Positions 1 to 7,526 of a DNA stretch of 8,387 bases are shown here, piece after piece (position 1 is the stretch's first letter; each line of letters begins with the position of its first letter). The notes beneath the pieces were generated by a model that was given only the letters and a program-made list of their open reading frames with translations, was not told the DNA's origin and made no database searches. The translations under genes and the position numbers were made by a program. The DNA is taken from positions 1 to 8,387 of the forward strand of contig JANJTI010000344.1 in NCBI GenBank assembly GCA_024711185.1. The letters are read 5' to 3'. The stretch comes from Brevundimonas sp. (GTDB lineage Bacteria; Pseudomonadota; Alphaproteobacteria; Caulobacterales; Caulobacteraceae).

Positions 1-98
1 ACCGCCACCTTGCGCACGTCCAGCCCCAACTCCTCGACCAGCGCCAGCACGGTGGCGGCGGACGTTTCCAGAGTTTCGCCGTTGACCTGGATGTGCAT
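1..98 (-). CDS. thiS: Sulfur carrier protein ThiS (5' part, cut by window edge)
   Basis: Only the first 32 codons are present. The reading begins MHIQVNGETLETSAATVLAL and continues with a VEELGLD-type segment, matching the start of ThiS: a beta-grasp (ubiquitin-like) fold with an N-terminal strand, then the 'NGE' turn and the first helix. ThiS carries sulfur as a C-terminal thiocarboxylate on Gly-Gly and donates it to the thiazole synthase ThiG in thiamine biosynthesis. The diagnostic C-terminal GG lies outside the window, so identity rests on the N-terminal pattern alone. The ATG is at 98-96, preceded by a GGAG about 14 nt upstream, which is rather far. The gene is divergent from aroQ across about 98 bp. 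A MoaD-like carrier is a less likely alternative, because the short 'NGE..E' start is typical of ThiS. Confidence 0.8.
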   Translation of the reverse strand, partial: MHIQVNGETLETSAATVLALVEELGLDVRKVA

Positions 99-128
99 GA
101 CGCTACGTCAATCTCCATCGCGCGCGGC

Positions 129-156
129 TTGCTTGCCGCCACGCCTCAGCTAAAAG
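129..156 (+). promoter_or_regulatory. Candidate sigma70-type promoter for the aroQ-accBC-aat operon
   Basis: In the 98-bp thiS/aroQ gap, TTGCTT (129-134) is followed after 16 nt by TAAAAG (151-156). This is a weak match to the TTGACA/TATAAT pattern, in the only A-rich patch upstream of aroQ. It would give a leader of about 35 nt. A small inverted repeat, GACCG-ATTC-CGGTC (161-174), sits where transcription would begin. The assignment is based on pattern and position only. Confidence 0.3.
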
Positions 157-196
157 GCCGGACCGATTCCGGTCGGACGCCAATTTTCACGAGCGA

Positions 197-664
197 ATGC
201 CCGACAGCCCCGTCCTCTACGTCCTGAACGGCCCGAACCTCAACCTCCTGGGGGTGCGTGAGCCCGAGGTCTACGGCCGCGAAACCCTCGCGGACGTGCA
301 GACGCGCTGCGAGCGCGCCGCCGCCGGCGCGGCCGTGGTGTTCCGTCAGACCAATCACGAGGGCGAACTGATCGACCAGGTGCAGGAAGCCCGGGTGAAG
401 GCGGACGCGCTCGTCATCAACCCGGCGGGCTACGGCCACACCTCGGTGGCCCTACTCGACGCGCTGAAGACGCTGAGCATTCCGATCGTCGAGTGCCACC
501 TTTCCAATCCGGCCGCGCGCGAGCGCTACCGGCATCGCTCCTATGTGTCGGCGGTCGCCGCCGGCGTGGTTTCGGGCTTCGGCCCGGTGAGTTACGAACT
601 GGCCGTCCAGGCCGCCCTCGGTCTGGTGCAGGAACGCAGCCGGTCCGCGGACCGTTCGATCTAG
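197..664 (+). CDS. aroQ: Type II 3-dehydroquinate dehydratase AroQ
   Basis: This enzyme removes water from 3-dehydroquinate to give 3-dehydroshikimate, the third step of the shikimate pathway, as a cytosolic dodecamer. The product has 155 residues, normal for type II enzymes. It carries the family signature near the start (NGPNLNLLG, residues 11-19) with Asn14, Arg21 and catalytic Tyr26 in the flexible lid (EVYG). Further in are NPAGYGHTS (75-83) with Asn75, and the ECHLSN block (99-104) with Glu99 and the general acid His101. Arg112 follows. These positions match the well-studied mycobacterial enzyme. The ATG at 197 has only a weak upstream GAG, but the conserved N-terminal strand starts immediately after it. 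It is first in a tight operon: the TAG is 19 nt before accB. The aroQ-accB-accC order is common in proteobacteria. Confidence 0.96.
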   Translation: MPDSPVLYVLNGPNLNLLGVREPEVYGRETLADVQTRCERAAAGAAVVFRQTNHEGELIDQVQEARVKADALVINPAGYGHTSVALLDALKTLSIPIVECHLSNPAARERYRHRSYVSAVAAGVVSGFGPVSYELAVQAALGLVQERSRSADRSI

Positions 665-683
665 ACAGGGACGAGAGGCTCCG

Positions 684-1202
684 ATGTCCGACAAGACACC
701 CCGGTTGAAGAACGACGACAGCGGCATCGACGCCGCCCTGGTGCGTCAGCTCGCCGATATTCTCAACGACACCGACCTGACCGAGATCGAGGTCGAGAAG
801 GACGATCTGAAGATCAAGGTGAAGCGCGAGGTGACCGTCGCCGCCCCGCCCGTGCACTACGCCGCCGCGCCTGCCCCGGTCGCGCATGCGGGGCCCGCCG
901 CCGCGCCGGCGGCGCCTTCGGGCGCCGCGATGCCATCGGATCCGGCGACCATCGTCGCCCGGTCCGGCGAGGAAGTGAAGTCGCCGATGGTCGGCACCGC
1001 CTACCTCCAGCCCTCGCCCGAAGCGCCGCCGTTCGTGCAGCCCGGCGACAAGGTGAAAAAGGGCCAGACCCTGCTCATCGTCGAGGCGATGAAGACCATG
1101 AACCCGATCCAGTGCCCTCGCGACGGCGTGGTGGCCGAGGTGCTGGTCGGCGACGCCCAGCCGGTCGAGTTCGGCGAACCGCTCGTCCTGCTCGAGGCGT
1201 AA
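684..1202 (+). CDS. accB: Biotin carboxyl carrier protein of acetyl-CoA carboxylase (AccB)
   Basis: AccB carries the biotin that shuttles CO2 from biotin carboxylase (AccC) to the carboxyltransferase (AccA/AccD, not in this window), making malonyl-CoA for fatty acid synthesis. The 172-residue protein has three parts. The N-terminal segment (about 12-52) is typical of AccB, with the IEVEKDDLKIKVKRE block. An Ala/Pro-rich mobile linker spans about 53-85. The biotinyl domain spans about 95-172. The lysine that receives biotin is Lys137 in VEAMKTMN. The 'thumb' insertion that separates bacterial AccB from other biotinyl domains is present (about 100-118, SPMVGTAYLQPSPEAPPF). A good Shine-Dalgarno GAGAGG (673-678) lies 5 nt before the ATG. 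It is 19 nt after aroQ and 4 nt before accC, so the two subunits are probably made together. Confidence 0.97.
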   Translation: MSDKTPRLKNDDSGIDAALVRQLADILNDTDLTEIEVEKDDLKIKVKREVTVAAPPVHYAAAPAPVAHAGPAAAPAAPSGAAMPSDPATIVARSGEEVKSPMVGTAYLQPSPEAPPFVQPGDKVKKGQTLLIVEAMKTMNPIQCPRDGVVAEVLVGDAQPVEFGEPLVLLEA

Positions 1203-1206
1203 GCCA

Positions 1207-2559
1207 ATGTTCACCAAGGTCCTCATCGCCAACCGCGGCGAGATCGCTCTGCGGATCCACCGGGCGTGCAAGGAGATGGGCATCTCCACCGTCGCCGTGC
1301 ACTCCGAGGCCGACCGGGGCGCCATGTGGGTGCGGCTGGCCGACGAGAGCGTCTGCATCGGCCCGGCTCCCGCGGCGAAGTCGTACCTGAACATCCCTTC
1401 GATCATCGCGGCGGCGGAGATCACCGGCGCCCAGGCCATCCATCCGGGCTACGGCTTCCTGTCCGAGAACGCCCGCTTCGCCGAGATCGTCGAAGCCCAC
1501 GGCATGACTTTCATCGGGCCGAAGCCGGAACATATCCGGATCATGGGCGACAAGATCACCGCCAAGCAGACGGTCAAGGACGCCGGGATTCCGGTGGTCC
1601 CGGGCTCGGACGGCGAAGTCGAGACGGTCGAGGCGGCGGTGAAGGCGTCGAAAGCCATCGGCTTCCCGCTGATCGTCAAGGCCGCCGCCGGCGGCGGCGG
1701 GCGCGGCATGAAGGTCGCCCTGACCCCCGACGATCTCGTCGAGGCGGTGCGCACCGCCCAGTCGGAGGCGCAGGCGGCCTTCGGAAACGGCGCCGTCTAC
1801 ATGGAGCGCTACCTCCAGAAGCCGCGCCACATCGAGCTCCAGGTCATCGCCGACAGCCACGGCAATGTCGTCCACCTCGGCGAACGCGACTGTTCGCTGC
1901 AGCGTCGCCACCAGAAGGTGCTTGAGGAAGCGCCGTCCCCGGCCCTGTCCGCGGTCGAGCGCGCCCAGATCGGCCGCACCGTCAACGAGGCGATCGGCAA
2001 GATCGGCTATCTCGGCGTCGGCACCATCGAGTTCCTGTGGGAGGATGGCGAGTTCTTCTTCATCGAGATGAACACCCGCCTCCAGGTCGAGCATCCGGTT
2101 ACGGAAATGATCACGGGCGTCGATCTGGTGCGCGAGCAGATCCGCATCGCCGCCGGCCTGCCGCTCAGCTTCGGCCAGGACGACATCCACTTCGAGGGCC
2201 ATTCCATCGAAGTGCGTATCAACGCCGAGAACGCCGAGACCTTCACGCCGTCGCCCGGCACGGTGAACGACTTCCACGCCCCGGGCGGGCTGGGCGTGCG
2301 TCTGGATAGCGCCATCTACGCCGGCTATTCGATCCCCCCATACTATGACAGCCTGATCGGCAAGCTGATCGTCCATGGTCGCGACCGGGAGGAATGCGTC
2401 GCCCGCCTGAGGCGCAGCCTCAACGAGATGGTCGTCGGCGGGGTCGACACCACCATCCCGCTGTTCCAGAAGCTGCTGCAGGAACCGGATATCCTGTCAG
2501 GCGACTACGACATCCACTGGCTGGAGAACTGGGCGAAACGGCGCAAGGCCGAAGCCTGA
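1207..2559 (+). CDS. accC: Biotin carboxylase subunit of acetyl-CoA carboxylase (AccC)
   Basis: AccC uses ATP and bicarbonate to carboxylate the biotin on AccB. The 450-residue length is standard. Order of parts: N-terminal domain starting [11 protein letters not shown] (about 4-14), ATP-grasp domain (about 115-320), and C-terminal biotin carboxylase domain (about 335-445). Functional residues, compared with the E. coli enzyme, are all in place: Lys116 and Lys158 for ATP, the glycine-rich loop GGGGRGMK (162-169), Lys237 in RRHQK for bicarbonate/biotin, metal ligands Glu275 and Glu287, and the catalytic stretch [13 protein letters not shown] with Arg291 and Glu295, then Arg337. The ATG lies 4 nt after the accB stop, with GAGG (1194-1197) inside the end of accB as its probable ribosome site. 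It is a single-domain AccC, not fused to a carrier domain as in propionyl-CoA or pyruvate carboxylases, and adjacent accB confirms the acetyl-CoA role. Confidence 0.98.
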   Translation: MFTKVLIANRGEIALRIHRACKEMGISTVAVHSEADRGAMWVRLADESVCIGPAPAAKSYLNIPSIIAAAEITGAQAIHPGYGFLSENARFAEIVEAHGMTFIGPKPEHIRIMGDKITAKQTVKDAGIPVVPGSDGEVETVEAAVKASKAIGFPLIVKAAAGGGGRGMKVALTPDDLVEAVRTAQSEAQAAFGNGAVYMERYLQKPRHIELQVIADSHGNVVHLGERDCSLQRRHQKVLEEAPSPALSAVERAQIGRTVNEAIGKIGYLGVGTIEFLWEDGEFFFIEMNTRLQVEHPVTEMITGVDLVREQIRIAAGLPLSFGQDDIHFEGHSIEVRINAENAETFTPSPGTVNDFHAPGGLGVRLDSAIYAGYSIPPYYDSLIGKLIVHGRDREECVARLRRSLNEMVVGGVDTTIPLFQKLLQEPDILSGDYDIHWLENWAKRRKAEA

Positions 2560-2564
2560 CGGCG

Positions 2565-3260
2565 GTGGAGGAGCCCGGTTTCAGCGCCAGCCTCCCCTTC
2601 GGCCGGTTCGGTCCGGACGAGTTGCTCCAGTGCTACGCGACGGGCGTCTTCCCCATGGGCGAGGGGCGCGACGACCCGCGCGTCTTTCTGGTGGAGCCCG
2701 ATGCGCGGGGCGTCATCCCGCTCGACGCCTTCCACATCCCGTCCCGGCTGCGCCGCACCGTGCGCGCCGAACCGTTTGAGATCCGGTTGGACACGGCGTT
2801 CGACGCCGTGGTCGAAGCCTGCGCGGCGGCCGGGCGCGGGCGGGAGGACAGTTGGATCAACGGTCCGATCCGCCGCCTCTACGGCGCGCTCAACGCCCGC
2901 GGCTGCGCCCATTCCATCGAATGCTGGCGCGACGAACGGCTGGTCGGCGGCCTCTATGGCGTTACGCTCGGCGCGGCCTTCTTCGGCGAGAGCATGTTCA
3001 GCCGCGAGCGCGACGCCTCCAAGGTGGCGCTGGTGCATCTGGTCGCGCGACTGAAGCGAGGCGGGTGGCGGCTGCTCGACGCCCAGTTCATGACCAGCCA
3101 TCTTGGCCAGTTCGGCGCGGTGGAGATTTCCCGCGCGGACTATCTCCGCCGGCTTCGTCTGGCCCGCACGCTCAGGGTCGAGGCCGCTGCGCTGGCGCTG
3201 CCGATGAGCGGGGCCGAGGCGGTGGCCTACGCCCTGCAGCCCACGACCCAGGCGTCGTAG
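2565..3260 (+). CDS. aat: Leucyl/phenylalanyl-tRNA--protein transferase (Aat)
   Basis: Aat transfers Leu or Phe from aminoacyl-tRNA to proteins with N-terminal Arg or Lys, marking them for ClpS/ClpAP degradation (bacterial N-degron pathway, cytosol). I place the start at GTG 2565, 5 nt after the accC stop. It gives 231 residues, the usual size, and begins just before the conserved [18 protein letters not shown]. No ATG lies between the accC stop and this block, and the long in-frame extension into accC has no family similarity. Conserved blocks: ARGVIPLD (47-54), the HSIECW segment (116-121), LVGGLYGV (126-133), FFGESMFSR (139-147) with Glu142, and the LLDAQF block (170-175) with Gln174. Glu142 and Gln174 have the same 32-residue spacing as E. 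coli Glu156/Gln188. No strong Shine-Dalgarno is seen, so translation is probably coupled to accC. Its last 34 bp overlap the convergent DUF2155 gene. Confidence 0.94.
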   Translation: MEEPGFSASLPFGRFGPDELLQCYATGVFPMGEGRDDPRVFLVEPDARGVIPLDAFHIPSRLRRTVRAEPFEIRLDTAFDAVVEACAAAGRGREDSWINGPIRRLYGALNARGCAHSIECWRDERLVGGLYGVTLGAAFFGESMFSRERDASKVALVHLVARLKRGGWRLLDAQFMTSHLGQFGAVEISRADYLRRLRLARTLRVEAAALALPMSGAEAVAYALQPTTQAS

Positions 3261-3928
3261 ATCGGATGCTGGAGCCCGTTCACGCCGGGCGACGACGCGA
3301 ACATCCAGCCGCGGAAGATCTCCCTCGGCTCGGCGGACTGCAGCAGGCCGCGCGGCTGGATCCGGAACTCGAGATAGGCGACGGAGTCCGGAACCAGCTC
3401 CGCCGGCGCCGAGACCTCGCACGCGCGGGCGGTGACGATCAGGGAGTCCGCGAAACGGACCGGGCGGCCGCCGACCTCGACGGCGAAGCGCATCTTCTCC
3501 GCGGTGATCTTGTCGACCGCTTCGACGATGGCGACGCGGCGGCGCTGTCGGCGGGCGGGTTCGTCCGCCTCGGCGGTCGTCGGGGCCGGAGCCGGGACGG
3601 CCTCCGCCTCCCCGCCGCCCGTCCCCGCCTTTTCGTCGGGGGACGCGACGTCGTCGGCCGACGGAACCACCACCACCGGCGGATTGGCGGGCGTGATCGG
3701 AATCGGCACGACCGGAGCCGGCGCGGCTTCGGGGGCCGGCTCTCGCGGAGGCACGACGACCGGTGGGGTCGCCGGCTGCGCCGCCGGCTGGCTGTTCAGC
3801 TCGGCGGTCGGGTCCTGCAGGGGGCGGGCGTCCTGCGGCAGGTCGTTCAGCGCGGCCGCGATCACGCCGCCGGCGCCCAGCAGAGCCCCGGAGGCGATCA
3901 CCAGAAGAAGCGCCCGCCGATCTCTCAT
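3227..3928 (-). CDS. Exported DUF2155-domain protein
   Basis: The 233-residue protein begins [20 protein letters not shown], a basic N-region plus a hydrophobic stretch (about 5-27): a signal peptide or single membrane anchor with the rest in the periplasm. Residues about 35-125 are a low-complexity Pro/Ala/Val linker, probably disordered. The C-terminal ~100 residues (131-231) are a DUF2155 domain: [14 protein letters not shown], a strand with RACEVSAP, then [11 protein letters not shown] and [11 protein letters not shown]. Cys170 and Cys231 may pair. The biochemical function of the family is unknown to me. The ATG (3928-3926) overlaps the stop of the NDUFA12 gene as ATGA, with GGAAG 5 nt upstream, so the two are translationally coupled. 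A much longer in-frame reading exists upstream, but it runs through NDUFA12 and lacks a plausible N-terminus. The coupling hints at a job near the inner membrane or complex I, which is inference. Confidence 0.9.
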   Translation of the reverse strand: MRDRRALLLVIASGALLGAGGVIAAALNDLPQDARPLQDPTAELNSQPAAQPATPPVVVPPREPAPEAAPAPVVPIPITPANPPVVVVPSADDVASPDEKAGTGGGEAEAVPAPAPTTAEADEPARRQRRRVAIVEAVDKITAEKMRFAVEVGGRPVRFADSLIVTARACEVSAPAELVPDSVAYLEFRIQPRGLLQSAEPREIFRGWMFASSPGVNGLQHPIYDAWVVGCRA

Positions 3929-4317
3929 TCCGGCTTCCAGGCCTCGTAGTCTCCGGTGGCGGCGGGGCGAACGCCTTCCGCCGCCAGCGAGCCCTTCGGC
4001 CGCCACGCCATCGGCGTCCCGGTGAGATTGGGCAGGTAGTCCTTCTCCCACGCCTTGCGTGCCAGGGGCTGCTCCGTCGGCGGCTCGTCGATCGTATAGT
4101 GGAGCCAGCCGTGCCACTCCGGCGGCACCTTCGATCCGTCAGCGTAACCGTTGTAGACCACCCAGCGCCGGCGACGGCCGTCGTAGCTGGTGTTGTCGCG
4201 AGCGAGGTAATAGCGGTTGCCGAATTCGTCGGTCCCGACCAGCTGGCCGCGCTTGGCGATGGTGAACAGGGTGCCGATGGTGGCGCCGTCCCACCAGCCG
4301 AAAATCTTGCCTAGCAC
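3925..4317 (-). CDS. NDUFA12-family complex I accessory subunit
   Basis: The protein resembles NDUFA12 (B17.2), an accessory subunit of NADH:ubiquinone oxidoreductase that in bacteria is largely restricted to alphaproteobacteria. It sits on the peripheral arm, on the cytoplasmic side. Read from GTG 4317-4315 it has 130 residues, the usual bacterial length. It starts [15 protein letters not shown] after the initiator, matching the family's N-terminal helix with the WW pair. Then come [11 protein letters not shown] (27-37), RRWVVYNGY (50-58), [10 protein letters not shown] (65-74) and the C-terminal [14 protein letters not shown] (92-105). All are hallmarks of the family. An ATG 20 codons upstream (4377) is possible but would add residues with no family similarity, so GTG is preferred. 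The Shine-Dalgarno is weak (TGGA, about 9 nt away). It is not next to nuo genes here, which is usual, and it overlaps the DUF2155 start by 4 nt. Confidence 0.93.
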   Translation of the reverse strand: MLGKIFGWWDGATIGTLFTIAKRGQLVGTDEFGNRYYLARDNTSYDGRRRRWVVYNGYADGSKVPPEWHGWLHYTIDEPPTEQPLARKAWEKDYLPNLTGTPMAWRPKGSLAAEGVRPAATGDYEAWKPE

Positions 4318-4524
4318 GTCAGGAAATCCACTCGATTCGGACCGGCCGGAACGCCCGGCGTCTGCGGCGCAGATCATAGAAACCCGCAGCGGTCGCGTCC
4401 AGCGCGCCGAAGCCGTGACACTGCTCAAGATGTTGGGGGTAAGCCGAGCGGAGGACGCCACATTTATTGCAGAACCTCGGTCTGGCCGGCTAGCCTGAGG
4501 CAACCGCCGGATCGAGACGCCCCC
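4318..4524. promoter_or_regulatory. Divergent intergenic region between NDUFA12 and the NrdJ-like gene
   Basis: These 207 bp separate two divergent genes and must hold the start signals for both, by position. No convincing -35/-10 pair was found on either strand. The only AT-rich patch is at 4461-4471. On the minus strand it reads TGC-AATAAA, a possible extended -10 box for NDUFA12-DUF2155 with a leader of about 140 nt. No strong Shine-Dalgarno precedes the ATG at 4525 (only GAGA, 4514-4517). No stable hairpin or RNA gene was recognised. Confidence 0.35.
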
Positions 4525-6951
4525 ATGCGCCAGTCCACATCGCTCGCCGCCCTGCTCCTCACCCTCCCCCGGCCGGTCCGGGAGATCGAGCGGCCTGCCG
4601 GGGTGATCGCGGTGCGGGCTCCGGAGACATGGACGGACGTGCAGATCGAGGCGTGGCTCGACTGGGCCGCGGACACCGGACTGCCGCTGGACGACGCTGA
4701 CCCGATCGCCAGCGCGGCAAGGGCGTGGACGACGCGCCTGCGGCGTCCGCAGGGCGGCACGGCCGAGCTGGATGCCGCCCTGCTGCTGGGCGTGGCGGCT
4801 CCGGCCGGGACCGCTGCGATCGACCCGACCCCGCCGGTGCAGCTGGAGGACCCGGCCGCACCGCGCCTGTTGGCGGCCGACGCCGCCCGGCGGCGGTCGC
4901 TCCGGCTGGCCGCCGGCGCCACCCGTGCGGCGACGGACGCGCTGGAGGCCGTGGCGGAGGCGGTCACGCGCTGCAGCGGCCCGCCCGCGGACTGCAGGGA
5001 TCCGGCCCGCAACCCCGCCCTGGCTCGCGCCGCCCGGGCCGCCCGGGCCGCGGGAGCGACCGACGTCGACATCCTCCGGGCCGCCGCCGGCGCCGGGACC
5101 GATACAGCGCCGCTGGAGCTCGCCAGCCCACCTCCCCTGCTGGCGATCGCCGACCGGGGCGTCGTGGCCGCCGGAGGCCCCGACGCCCAGCTGGCGGGCG
5201 GCTCCGCCCTCGACGGCGACCTGATCGTGACCTTCGAGCCCGGCGTGGCTGAGGCGCTGCTGGAAACCAGCCGCGGGCCGGCGATCCTGCTCTCGGCGCC
5301 CCGGCTGGTGCAGCTGCTTGGAGAGCACGCCTTCGAGGCGGGTCTTCGCCGACAGGTTCAGCTGTGGAGCGGAGCTCTCGCTCCGGAAGGCGAGGCCTGG
5401 ACCCTCGGCCTTTGCGGCCTCGCCGACCATCTGCTGGCCGCCGGCGTCGGCGACCCCGCCGCCGAGGCGGCGCGTCTGGCCGAACTGGTTGTGAACGCGG
5501 CCGGCGTCGCCGGCCAGGCGTTGAGCCTGTTCGTCGATGATCCCGAGGCGATGCTCCGGGTCGGCTCGTCCTCCCTCTCGGCGCTGGAGATCTTCCAGAC
5601 CGCCGACGGCGAGACCGCGCCCCGGCTCAGGCCCTCGGTCGGCAGGGCGATCGCGCGGGCAGGCGGCGACGTGGACGAAGCGGAGCGCTGGCTTCTGGGA
5701 CGACGCACCCTCGCCGGCGCGCCCGGCCTGGATCATGCGGCCCTGCGGACGGCCGGCTTCACCGACGTGGAGCTGGAGGCGGTGGAGCTTGCGCTCGCCC
5801 GCGTCGCCCGGCTGGAGGACGCCTTCCATCCCGCGGTGCTGGACGCCGGTTTCGTGCGCGACGTGCTCGGCCTCGAGCCGGAAGGCAACGAGCCGGTGCT
5901 GCCCCGCCTCGGCTTCACCGCCGAGCAGCTCGCGGCCGCTTCGGCGTGGGTCTTCGGGCGCCCGGACCTGCGCGACTGGCCGGCGGCGCCGGCGGGCCTG
6001 GCGGACCTGCTCGGCGACCCGGGCGGCTTCGAGCGACGTTTGCGCCGTTCTCTGGAACCATTCAGCGTCGCACCGGATCTCGCGCCGATCGACCTGCCCT
6101 GGCAGGCGGACGCCGCCCAGGCGGCGCGGGCCCTCGCGGACGGCGCACGGGAGGGATTGCGCGCGGTGCGGCTGAAGCGTTCGGCACCGCCGGCTGGTCC
6201 GCTGTTCGAGTTGCCGGAAGGCGCGCCGGACGACCGTGAGCGGCGGTCCCCCCCGGAAACCCGCACGGTGGAGCGGGTGGTCGAGAAGGTGATCGAGCGC
6301 CAGCGCACGCGCCGCAAGCTCCCCGACCGTCGCAAGGGATACATCCAGAAGGCGGCCGTGGGCGGCCACAAGGTCTACATCCACACCGGCGAGTACGAAG
6401 ACGGCGAGCTCGGCGAGATTTTCATCGACATGCACAAGGAAGGCGCCGCCTTCCGGTCGCTGATGAACAATTTCGCGATCGCGATCTCCATCGGCCTGCA
6501 GTACGGCGTGCCGCTCGAGGAGTTCGTCGACGCCTTCGTCTTCACCCGCTTCGAACCGGCGGGCCGGGTGACCGGCAACGACTCGATCAAGTCGGCCACT
6601 TCGATCCTCGACTACATCTTCCGCGAACTGGGCGTGTCCTATCTGGGCCGGCAGGAGCTGGCCAACGCCGAGCCGGAGCCCGGCGACGGCCTTGGGATCC
6701 GCGACCCGGGCGCCGAGGAAGCCGCCGCGGTTCCTGCCGCCCGGTTCATCTCGAAGGGCTTCGCCCGGGGCGCCGCTCCGGACAACCTCGTGGTCCTGCC
6801 CTTCGCCCAGACCCGTGATCCCCGCCCGGAGAGCATCAGCCAGGGGCCGCCGGCGACCGCCTGTCCAGACTGCGGCGACCTGGCGCTCCGGCAGCGGGGC
6901 GGAGGCTGGATCTGCGACACCTGCGGGGCCGCGCCTTCGATGCAGGGTTAA
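4525..6951 (+). CDS. Degenerate, probably non-catalytic NrdJ-like protein with intact TSCPD tail
   Basis: The 808-residue protein has two unequal parts. The tail (about 583-808) is almost canonical for the C-terminus of alphaproteobacterial B12-dependent ribonucleotide reductase NrdJ: a [10 protein letters not shown] linker (582-591), the basic [11 protein letters not shown] (596-606), the TSCPD domain (about 607-715, with [19 protein letters not shown] and [18 protein letters not shown]), [19 protein letters not shown] (741-759), and a zinc-ribbon-like end, C780-P-D-C783 and C797-D-T-C800. The front (about 120-562) follows NrdJ blocks in order but has drifted: [19 protein letters not shown] (159-177), [16 protein letters not shown] (293-308), [20 protein letters not shown] (394-413), [17 protein letters not shown] (462-478), and [15 protein letters not shown] (511-525). 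Full NrdJ is about 1200 residues. The N-x-C-x-E radical loop and PTGT-type loop are not found, and the only cysteines before the tail are 150, 157 and 297. It should not reduce ribonucleotides. Its role is unknown. Databases may call it a TSCPD-domain protein. Confidence 0.88.
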   Translation: MRQSTSLAALLLTLPRPVREIERPAGVIAVRAPETWTDVQIEAWLDWAADTGLPLDDADPIASAARAWTTRLRRPQGGTAELDAALLLGVAAPAGTAAIDPTPPVQLEDPAAPRLLAADAARRRSLRLAAGATRAATDALEAVAEAVTRCSGPPADCRDPARNPALARAARAARAAGATDVDILRAAAGAGTDTAPLELASPPPLLAIADRGVVAAGGPDAQLAGGSALDGDLIVTFEPGVAEALLETSRGPAILLSAPRLVQLLGEHAFEAGLRRQVQLWSGALAPEGEAWTLGLCGLADHLLAAGVGDPAAEAARLAELVVNAAGVAGQALSLFVDDPEAMLRVGSSSLSALEIFQTADGETAPRLRPSVGRAIARAGGDVDEAERWLLGRRTLAGAPGLDHAALRTAGFTDVELEAVELALARVARLEDAFHPAVLDAGFVRDVLGLEPEGNEPVLPRLGFTAEQLAAASAWVFGRPDLRDWPAAPAGLADLLGDPGGFERRLRRSLEPFSVAPDLAPIDLPWQADAAQAARALADGAREGLRAVRLKRSAPPAGPLFELPEGAPDDRERRSPPETRTVERVVEKVIERQRTRRKLPDRRKGYIQKAAVGGHKVYIHTGEYEDGELGEIFIDMHKEGAAFRSLMNNFAIAISIGLQYGVPLEEFVDAFVFTRFEPAGRVTGNDSIKSATSILDYIFRELGVSYLGRQELANAEPEPGDGLGIRDPGAEEAAAVPAARFISKGFARGAAPDNLVVLPFAQTRDPRPESISQGPPATACPDCGDLALRQRGGGWICDTCGAAPSMQG

Positions 6952-6998
6952 GTCAACGAATTGGCGCCACGCTCCGGCCAACTGGTCCCTGCCGACCC

Positions 6999-7002
6999 GG
7001 AG
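6999..7002 (+). promoter_or_regulatory. Ribosome binding site fixing the start of the first pentapeptide gene
   Basis: GGAG at 6999-7002 lies 6 nt before ATG 7009. It supports that ATG over the in-frame TTG at 6961, which would put 16 polar residues in front of a clear signal peptide. Confidence 0.7.
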
Positions 7003-7008
7003 CCCGCC

Positions 7009-7491
7009 ATGAAGCGCCTTCTGATCTCCCTCGCCGTCCTGATGGCCGCCGCCCCGGCGCAGGCGCAGAACGCCGGCCAGATCGCCCGGGTACGCGGCGG
7101 GGCGAGCTGCAGCGGCTGCAACCTTTTCCAGGCCGAGCTGACCGGTCTGCAGGCGCGGGGCCTGAACCTGTCCGGCGCCCGCCTCCGCCAGGCCGATCTC
7201 AGTCTCGTGGTGATGAACCGCACCCGCTTCGACAACGCCGACCTGCGCGACGTGGAGGCCTACGGCGGCGTGTTTTCGGGATCCAGCTTTGCCGGAGCCG
7301 ACCTGACGAACGCCAGCTTCGTCGGGACCTACCTGGATGGCGCGAACTTCCGCGGCGCGACGCTGGCCGGCGTCAACCTGTCGGGCTCCTCCCTGAGAGG
7401 CGCTCGCGGCCTGACGCAGTCGCGACTGAACCAGGCTTGCGGCGACGAGGCCACGCGGCTGCCGGCGGGCCTGACCCTTCCCCGCTGCTGA
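7009..7491 (+). CDS. Exported pentapeptide-repeat protein, 19 repeats, Cys-bracketed
   Basis: The 160-residue precursor starts MKRLLISLAVLMAAAPAQAQ, a clear Sec signal peptide with a predicted cut after APAQA (residue 19). The mature protein is therefore periplasmic or secreted. From about residue 37 to 131 it is a run of A(D/N)LXX pentapeptides. The central Leu/Phe/Met recurs every five residues from 39 to 129 (19 repeats, with Ala at 49 and 84), giving roughly five turns of a square right-handed beta-helix. A CSGC pair (Cys34, Cys37) lies just before the coil, and a C-terminal cap GLTQSRLNQACGD (134-146) with Cys144 and a final Cys160 closes it. No enzymatic motif is present. The gene lies 57 nt after the NrdJ-like gene and 63 nt before a related gene, so it may be co-transcribed with either. 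It lacks the features of Qnr/MfpA gyrase-protecting proteins, which are cytosolic. The function is unknown. Confidence 0.88.
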   Translation: MKRLLISLAVLMAAAPAQAQNAGQIARVRGGASCSGCNLFQAELTGLQARGLNLSGARLRQADLSLVVMNRTRFDNADLRDVEAYGGVFSGSSFAGADLTNASFVGTYLDGANFRGATLAGVNLSGSSLRGARGLTQSRLNQACGDEATRLPAGLTLPRC

Positions 7492-7500
7492 TCCGCCACC

Positions 7501-7526
7501 GACCTTACGACGAATTAAGTAGGGTC
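7501..7526. repeat. Imperfect inverted repeat between the two pentapeptide genes
   Basis: GACCTTAC (7501-7508) and GTAGGGTC (7519-7526) form an 8-bp inverted repeat with one G-U/mismatch position and a 10-nt AT-rich centre (GACGAATTAA). As RNA it would be a modest hairpin. No T-run follows, so it is a poor intrinsic terminator. As DNA the spacing would suit a dimeric regulator. It begins 10 nt after the stop of the first gene and ends 28 nt before the GTG of the second. Confidence 0.45.

Noticed and set aside
417..1439. A 340-codon minus-strand reading opposite aroQ, accB and accC
   Set aside because: It crosses three real genes on the other strand and has an Arg/Gly/His-rich composition typical of antisense of GC-rich genes.
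1075..2376. A 433-codon minus-strand reading opposite accC
   Set aside because: It is the mirror of the strongly conserved accC frame, with no plausible product.
2394..2564. An ATG-initiated extension of aat by 57 codons into accC
   Set aside because: The added residues are an out-of-frame reading of accC with no Aat similarity. GTG 2565 gives the usual length.
4318..4377. A 20-residue N-terminal extension of NDUFA12 from ATG 4377
   Set aside because: The extension ([20 protein letters not shown]) has no family similarity, whereas GTG 4317 starts exactly at the conserved LGKIFGWW segment.
4525..4575. The N-terminus of the NrdJ-like protein ([12 protein letters not shown]) as a signal peptide
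   Set aside because: The hydrophobic stretch is short (about 8 residues), has no cleavage motif and is followed by a cytosolic RNR-like protein.
6961..6981. Inverted repeat TTGGC/GCCAA after the NrdJ-like gene as a terminator
   Set aside because: The stem is only 5 bp with an 11-nt loop and no T-run, so it is not a convincing intrinsic terminator.
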